Assembly: GCA_046160545.1 (NCBI GenBank)
Contig: JBJXGS010000048.1
Coordinates: forward strand, 1-64,000
Reading direction: 5' to 3'
DNA from: JAEUOS01 sp046160545
GTDB lineage: Bacteria; Pseudomonadota; Gammaproteobacteria; Burkholderiales; JAEUOS01
DNA: 64,000 bases
How positions within the stretch are numbered: position 1 is the first letter of the stretch; each line of letters starts with the position of its first letter. The notes under the pieces were generated by a model. That model was not told where the DNA came from, ran no database searches, and worked only from the letters and a program-made list of their open reading frames with translations. Both the position numbers and the translations under genes were made by a program. Shown piece by piece: positions 60,033 to 64,000 of the stretch.

Positions 60033-60137
60033 CTTGATATTCCGGTCAAGGGTAGAGGGCACGGCATTAGCCGCAGACGGCCACTTGAATCTGGTGGTGG
60101 ATTCGGCAGTTACAAGCCACACTACATGCAGGCGATG

Positions 60138-60542
60138 TCAGCGCCCCGCAAAGCGCGAGCGTATCCCTTCCAGCCTCTTGCGATTGACCCCGAAGTCACG
60201 TACCCCAAGGCGCGCGGCCGAGCGTACTTGGATATGCTTGCCGGCGGCGTCAAGCGCGAATTCGACATCGTCGACGAAGCCCAGACCCATGGAAGCGAAC
60301 TCTGCATGCAGGTAGTCGCTAGTCTCACTGACGATGTTGACGCGCGGTGCCGCCTTGACGATCGCGGTCAGGCGCTGCCAGGCCTGCATGGGGTCACCGG
60401 TGAAGGAAAAGGGGGCGATGTAATGCTTGGCATCTTCGGTCGCCGCGGTTGAGCTGACGCTATTGGGCTTCCAGGAACAAGGCTTGAACTTGCCATCCCT
60501 GAAGCCCAGATTCGCAGGACGCTTTCCGGCAAAAATGCCCAT
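60138..60542 (-). CDS. DUF1499 family protein
   Basis: 134 residues. The start MGIFAGKRPANLGFRDGKF, CSWKPNSVSSTA and YLHAEFASMGLGFVDDVEFAL are typical of DUF1499. It is a small soluble fold with no known activity. The start ATG 60542-60540 has GAGAGG upstream; an in-frame ATG at 60575 would overlap the gluQ start codon and the likely -10 (TAACAT, 60579-60574). It lies 105 bases upstream of pirin, on the same strand. Confidence 0.85.
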   Translation of the reverse strand: MGIFAGKRPANLGFRDGKFKPCSWKPNSVSSTAATEDAKHYIAPFSFTGDPMQAWQRLTAIVKAAPRVNIVSETSDYLHAEFASMGLGFVDDVEFALDAAGKHIQVRSAARLGVRDFGVNRKRLEGIRSRFAGR

Positions 60543-60573
60543 GGCCAACCTCTCGAACATCGATAATCGGGGC

Positions 60574-61446
60574 ATGTTAGAACAAATGATCGCTGCCTGG
60601 CGCGAGCGTCATGCGGCACGTGTCGCGGCCTGGCAGGCGACCGGGCGGAAGTACATCGGACGTTTCGCACCATCACCGACCGGGCCCTTGCATGCCGGGT
60701 CCCTGGCGGCGGCGCTGGCCAGCTGGCTGGATGCACGCGCGCACGGCGGGCGTTGGCTATTGCGCATCGAGGATGTCGACGGACCGCGCTGCGTGCCCGG
60801 TGCGCATGCGCAGATCCGCGCGCAACTGGAAGCTTGCGGCCTTGCCTGGGACGGCGAGGTCATGGTGCAGAGCGCGCGCAGTGTCGCCTATCAGGCGGCG
60901 TTCGACGCGCTTTGCAATACGGGACTGATCTACCCCTGCGCGTGCACGCGGCGTGAAATCGCCGACTCGGTGGCCAACGTTCGCGAGCACGCCTTCGGTC
61001 GCGAACTGGTCTATCCGGGGACCTGCCGCGCCGGCCTGCCGACCGGACGCGCGCCGCGCGCCTGGCGCTTGCGCGTGCCGCACGGCGAAGTCAGGTTCGA
61101 GGATGCCCTGGCGGGTTGGCGTTCACAGGACCTGGCTCTCGCCGTCGGGGACTTCGTGCTGCGGCGTGCCGACGGCATGTGGGCCTATCAGCTCGCGGTG
61201 GTGGTCGACGACATGGCGCAAGGGGTCACCCACGTGGTACGCGGCGCCGACCTGATCGACTCGACCGCGCGCCAAATCCACCTAATACGACACCTTGGCG
61301 GCAGCCTGCCGCAGTATTTGCATGTGCCAGTGGTGTGTTCAGCGGACGGCGAGAAGCTTTCCAAGCAGACCGGCGCGGCAGCGATCGCGCCGCAGGATGT
61401 GCGCGCGGCGCTCAAGGCAGCGTGGGCGCATTTATCGCGGTGCTAA
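60574..61446 (+). CDS. gluQ: Glutamyl-Q tRNA(Asp) synthetase
   Basis: 290 residues, the GluRS catalytic domain only. The class I HIGH-like signature APSPTGPLHAGSLAAALASW is near residue 32. A zinc site C-A-C, then YPGTC, follows. KLSKQTGAAAI is the KMSKS-like loop. It glutamylates queuosine 34 of tRNA(Asp), so it acts downstream of tgt at the other end of the window. The ATG at 60574 or one 12 bases later are both possible; neither has a good ribosome site. A GATAAT at 60562-60567 ends 6 bases before the first. Confidence 0.92.
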   Translation: MLEQMIAAWRERHAARVAAWQATGRKYIGRFAPSPTGPLHAGSLAAALASWLDARAHGGRWLLRIEDVDGPRCVPGAHAQIRAQLEACGLAWDGEVMVQSARSVAYQAAFDALCNTGLIYPCACTRREIADSVANVREHAFGRELVYPGTCRAGLPTGRAPRAWRLRVPHGEVRFEDALAGWRSQDLALAVGDFVLRRADGMWAYQLAVVVDDMAQGVTHVVRGADLIDSTARQIHLIRHLGGSLPQYLHVPVVCSADGEKLSKQTGAAAIAPQDVRAALKAAWAHLSRC

Positions 61447-61532
61447 ACTCGAACGACCGCGACGGCACTGAGCGGCACACTGAGCGGCACTAAGGCGCTT
61501 GTCGATTGCGTGGTGCGCCGACTTCGAAATCC

Positions 61533-62003
61533 ATGACCGACATCCCGACCCTGCGCCGCATCCTGGCCACCAACAAGACCATTGCCGTCGTCGGGCTTTC
61601 CGGCGACTGGTACCGGCCCAGCTTTTTCGCTGCCAAGTACATGCAGGAGCACGGTTACCGCGTGGTCCCGGTCAACCCGAAATACCCCGAGATCCTGGGT
61701 GAAAAAAGTTACGCCTCGCTTGCCGACATACCGTTTCCCGTCGACATGGTCGACTGCTTTCGCAAGACCGCCGACATCGTGCCTGTGGCGCGTGAGGCGA
61801 TCGCCATCGGTGCCAAGGTACTGTGGCAGCAACTGGGGGTGGTCAACCTCGAGGCCGACGCGATGGTGCGCGCTGCGCGCATGGAAAGCGTCATGGACCG
61901 CTGCGTCAAGATCGAGCACGCGCGGCTTTTCGGCGGACTCAACTGGGCCGGGGTGAATACGCGCGTGATCTCGGCCAAGCGACCGCGCCACGTGGCGAAC
62001 TGA
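61533..62003 (+). CDS. CoA-binding domain protein (YccU-like)
   Basis: 156 residues, a single Rossmann-type CoA-binding domain. NKTIAVVGLSGDWYRPSFFA, YRVVPVNPKYPEILGEKSY and VDMVDCFRKTADIVPVAREA are family landmarks, and WQQLGVVNLEADAM closes the fold. It lacks the ligase parts and probably binds CoA as a sensor or carrier. It stops one base before metY starts, an order often seen in proteobacteria. Confidence 0.9.
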   Translation: MTDIPTLRRILATNKTIAVVGLSGDWYRPSFFAAKYMQEHGYRVVPVNPKYPEILGEKSYASLADIPFPVDMVDCFRKTADIVPVAREAIAIGAKVLWQQLGVVNLEADAMVRAARMESVMDRCVKIEHARLFGGLNWAGVNTRVISAKRPRHVAN

Positions 62004-62004
62004 C

Positions 62005-63294
62005 ATGGCAGACCGCGACTACGCGTTCGAAACCCTGGCGCTGCACGCCGGGCAGATTCCGGACGCCGCGACCGGCGCGCGCGCCGTGCCGCTTTACCAG
62101 ACCACCTCCTACGTTTTTGACTCCGCCGAGCACGCGGCGTCGCTCTTCAACCTGCAGACTTTCGGCAACGTCTACACACGCCTGTCCAACCCGACCACCG
62201 CGGTGTTCGAGGAGCGCATTGCCGCGCTCGAAGGTGGCCGCGCCGCGATCGCGACCGCCAGCGGCATGGCCGCGCAGATGACGGCGATCCTGACGATCTT
62301 GAAGCAGGGCGACGAGATCGTCTCGTCCTCGACGCTTTATGGGGGTACGGTGGGCCAGTTCGCGGTTGGCTTCGAGCGTCTCGGGATCACGACGACCTTT
62401 GTCGACGCCGATGACCCCGAAAACTTTCGCCGCGCGATTACGCCCAGGACCAAGGCACTGTATGCCGAGACCCTGGGCAATCCTCTGATCAATGTTCTCG
62501 ATATCGCCGCGGTGGCCAAAGTGGCGCATGACCATGGCCTGCCGCTGATCATCGACAACACCATGGCCTCGCCCTACCTGTGCCGGCCCTTTGAGCATGG
62601 CGCCGATATCGTCGTGCACTCGGCGACCAAGTACATCGGCGGGCACGGCACCTCGATGGGTGGCGTGGTGGTCGAGTCCGGAAAATTCGACTGGGCCAAC
62701 GGCAACTTTCCGGAGATGACCGAGCCGTCGCGGGCATACCACGGGGTTCGTTTTTACGAGACCTTTGGCGACTTCGGCTTCACCATGAAGGCGCGCATGG
62801 AAGTGGTGCGCACCTTCGGCCCGGCCATCTCGCCCTTCAACGCGTGGGTGCTGCTGCTGGGACTGGAGACCCTGCACCTGCGCATGGAGCGGCACAGCGC
62901 CAACACCCAGAGGGTGGCCGAGTTTTTGGCCGGCCATCCGCGCGTGTCGTGGGTGAGTTACCCTGGCCTGGAAAATTCGAAGTACCACGCGCTCGCGCAG
63001 CGTTACATGCCGCGCGGCGCGTCGGGAATTCTCGCCTTCGGCGTTGCCGGCGGGCGCGCCGCGGGTGAGAAGTTCATCGACGCAGCGCAGTTCATGAGTC
63101 ACCTGGCCAACATCGGCGATGCCAAGACCCTCATCATCCACCCGGCCTCGACCACGCATCGCCAACTGTCCGACGAAGAACTCGCCAAGGCCGGCGTCAC
63201 CGACGACATGATTCGCCTCTCGGTCGGCATCGAGAACCTCGACGACATCATGTGGGACCTCGATCAGGCGCTGGCCGCCTCGGCCAAGGAATAA
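62005..63294 (+). CDS. metY: O-acetylhomoserine aminocarboxypropyltransferase (sulfhydrylase)
   Basis: 429 residues, the MetY length (longer than MetB). TLALHAGQIPDAATGARAVP opens it; YTRLSNPTTAVFEERIAALE is the tetramer arm; HSATKYIGGHGTSMGGV holds the PLP Lys 209. LIIDNTMASPYLCRPFEHGA and AFGVAGGRAAGEKFID are also typical. It makes homocysteine from O-acetylhomoserine and sulfide. It follows the CoA-binding gene by one base, so the pair is one operon. Confidence 0.95.
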   Translation: MADRDYAFETLALHAGQIPDAATGARAVPLYQTTSYVFDSAEHAASLFNLQTFGNVYTRLSNPTTAVFEERIAALEGGRAAIATASGMAAQMTAILTILKQGDEIVSSSTLYGGTVGQFAVGFERLGITTTFVDADDPENFRRAITPRTKALYAETLGNPLINVLDIAAVAKVAHDHGLPLIIDNTMASPYLCRPFEHGADIVVHSATKYIGGHGTSMGGVVVESGKFDWANGNFPEMTEPSRAYHGVRFYETFGDFGFTMKARMEVVRTFGPAISPFNAWVLLLGLETLHLRMERHSANTQRVAEFLAGHPRVSWVSYPGLENSKYHALAQRYMPRGASGILAFGVAGGRAAGEKFIDAAQFMSHLANIGDAKTLIIHPASTTHRQLSDEELAKAGVTDDMIRLSVGIENLDDIMWDLDQALAASAKE

Positions 63295-63822
63295 ATGGAA
63301 CTTGGCCGCGGCGAGACCCTGATCGCCGAGGCCCCCTTCGGTTTCGGGCCACTGGCCGGGATTGTCAGCCTGACCGACCGGCGCATCGTGTTGGCGGCGC
63401 CCGATTCGGAGGAGTCGGTGCCTCTGGCCGCGTTGACGTCTGTGCGCGCCACGTTCAGCCGCAACTGGGGCGGCGTGTTCTGGGGCGCGGTCCTGCTCTC
63501 GCTGGCGATCGGGTTTGGCGCCGCCTATCGGCCGATGGAAACTGCGCTCAATGGCGCAGTGATGGCGATCGAGCGACGTCTGGCCGAGAAGCCTCCGGAC
63601 GGCAGCGCCTACGGGCACTACCTGCACGTACCCCTTGGGCTTGTCTGGACGCTGATGCTGCCCCTGATCGGGTGGGGCGTCTACAAGGTCGCTGATGGTG
63701 TCATCGGGCGCACCGAGCTGGCAATCGCGACCGCGAGTGGTCTGTTGGTGCGTGGCGGACACGGTCGCCGCGAGGATTTGCTCGATTTCGGCGCCGAGGT
63801 CGGTCGCCTGGCAGGTCGCTGA
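63295..63822 (+). CDS. Membrane protein of unknown function
   Basis: 175 residues. The first 45 (GRGETLIAEAPFGFGPLAG, then SLTDRRIVLAAP) look like a small PH-like strand set, with a phosphoinositide-type fold seen in bacterial membrane-tethered proteins. Two hydrophobic helices follow (about 60-78 and 108-128) with an amphipathic loop between them, then a second strand set. No known motif is clear. Its ATG starts directly on the base after the metY stop, so it is likely in the same transcript. Confidence 0.6.
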   Translation: MELGRGETLIAEAPFGFGPLAGIVSLTDRRIVLAAPDSEESVPLAALTSVRATFSRNWGGVFWGAVLLSLAIGFGAAYRPMETALNGAVMAIERRLAEKPPDGSAYGHYLHVPLGLVWTLMLPLIGWGVYKVADGVIGRTELAIATASGLLVRGGHGRREDLLDFGAEVGRLAGR

Positions 63823-63828
63823 AACCTG

Positions 63829-64000
63829 CTATTTCTTGCCACCGCCCAGGAGTGCTCCGACGCCGGCTTTGCGCGCGGGTGTCGAGGTGGGCGCGGGCAG
63901 GCTGGTCTCCGGCTTGGACGGCGGCGCCGAGGTTGGCGCCGATCCTTCCTCGTACGGCTTCAAGAACCAGGGGTCGATCTTCTCGACCTTGGCGTTGCGC
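63829..64000 (-). CDS. C-terminal tail of an unidentified gene (possibly a DEAD-box RNA helicase)
   Basis: The minus strand holds a frame that ends with a TAG at 63831-63829 and reads 56 residues back to the edge. The tail is RNAKVEKIDPWFLKPYEEGS, then a Pro/Ser/Thr-rich linker, ending RKAGVGALLGGGKK. Such Lys/Ala/Pro-rich tails with a closing VxALLGG are seen in RhlE-type helicases, but the core is outside the window, so the family is only a guess. Confidence 0.35.
   Translation of the reverse strand, partial: RNAKVEKIDPWFLKPYEEGSAPTSAPPSKPETSLPAPTSTPARKAGVGALLGGGKK

Noticed and set aside
1..64000. tRNA, rRNA, CRISPR arrays, insertion sequences or prophage genes
   Set aside because: No cloverleaf-like gene in the gaps, no regularly spaced direct repeats, and no transposase, integrase or phage protein was recognised on either strand.

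Overview
The window is a dense, GC-rich stretch of a bacterial chromosome that reads as a betaproteobacterium, probably near Burkholderiales. The signs are two Bug-type solute receptors, a holC-DUF2486-like pair behind pepA, cytochrome c' beside a b561-type cytochrome, and a PEP-CTERM (exosortase) surface protein next to a PrsT-type TPR protein. The family cannot be fixed from sequence alone. No tRNA, rRNA, CRISPR array, insertion sequence or phage gene was seen.

Layout. 0-3.7 kb: start of a glutathione S-transferase, purB, a secreted protein, cytochrome c' and a convergent cytochrome b. 3.8-8.7 kb: leftward operon for an Mpo1-like protein, tgt, yajC, secD and secF. 8.8-12.8 kb: prsT and a PEP-CTERM protein of XDP1 type, with what looks like a complete sigma-54 control region between them (palindrome, IHF-like site, -24/-12 element). 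13-19.3 kb: a ZIP transporter, recR, DUF2486-like/holC/pepA, and lptF-lptG. 19.3-25.1 kb: leftward operon for msbA, three glycosyltransferases and an AhpD-like protein, probably for LPS core assembly. 25.3-29.9 kb: a serine hydrolase lipoprotein, lemA, an M48 metallopeptidase with a long extra C-terminal half, and a VOC protein. 29.8-33 kb: a thioesterase, an enoyl-CoA hydratase, a Bug receptor and an orphan Imm11-like immunity protein. 33-38.7 kb: dnaE with two LPS-type glycosyltransferases coupled behind it. 38.9-45.8 kb: an EamA transporter, an acyl-CoA-dehydrogenase-fold monooxygenase, and a leftward unit of ADP-forming acyl-CoA synthetase, Bug receptor, acyl-CoA dehydrogenase and cupin, which looks catabolic. 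45.9-52.2 kb: a transglutaminase-like/ankyrin pair, trhO, a Kef-type antiporter, a histidine phosphatase and another acyl-CoA dehydrogenase. 52.3-59.3 kb: a polysaccharide cluster (possible leader ORF, three glycosyltransferases, a flippase, a methyltransferase-like protein, UDP-xylose synthase). 59.3-64 kb: pirin, DUF1499, gluQ, a CoA-binding protein with metY, a membrane protein and the tail of one more gene.

The main theme is the cell envelope: Sec export, LPS export (MsbA, LptFG), two sets of core-type glycosyltransferases, an exopolysaccharide cluster and an exosortase substrate. The second theme is CoA-linked catabolism with Bug receptors. The observations most worth following are the sigma-54 architecture before the XDP1 gene, the possible leader ORF before the polysaccharide cluster, the orphan Imm11-like gene, the extended M48 protease paired with LemA, and a likely leaderless trhO mRNA.
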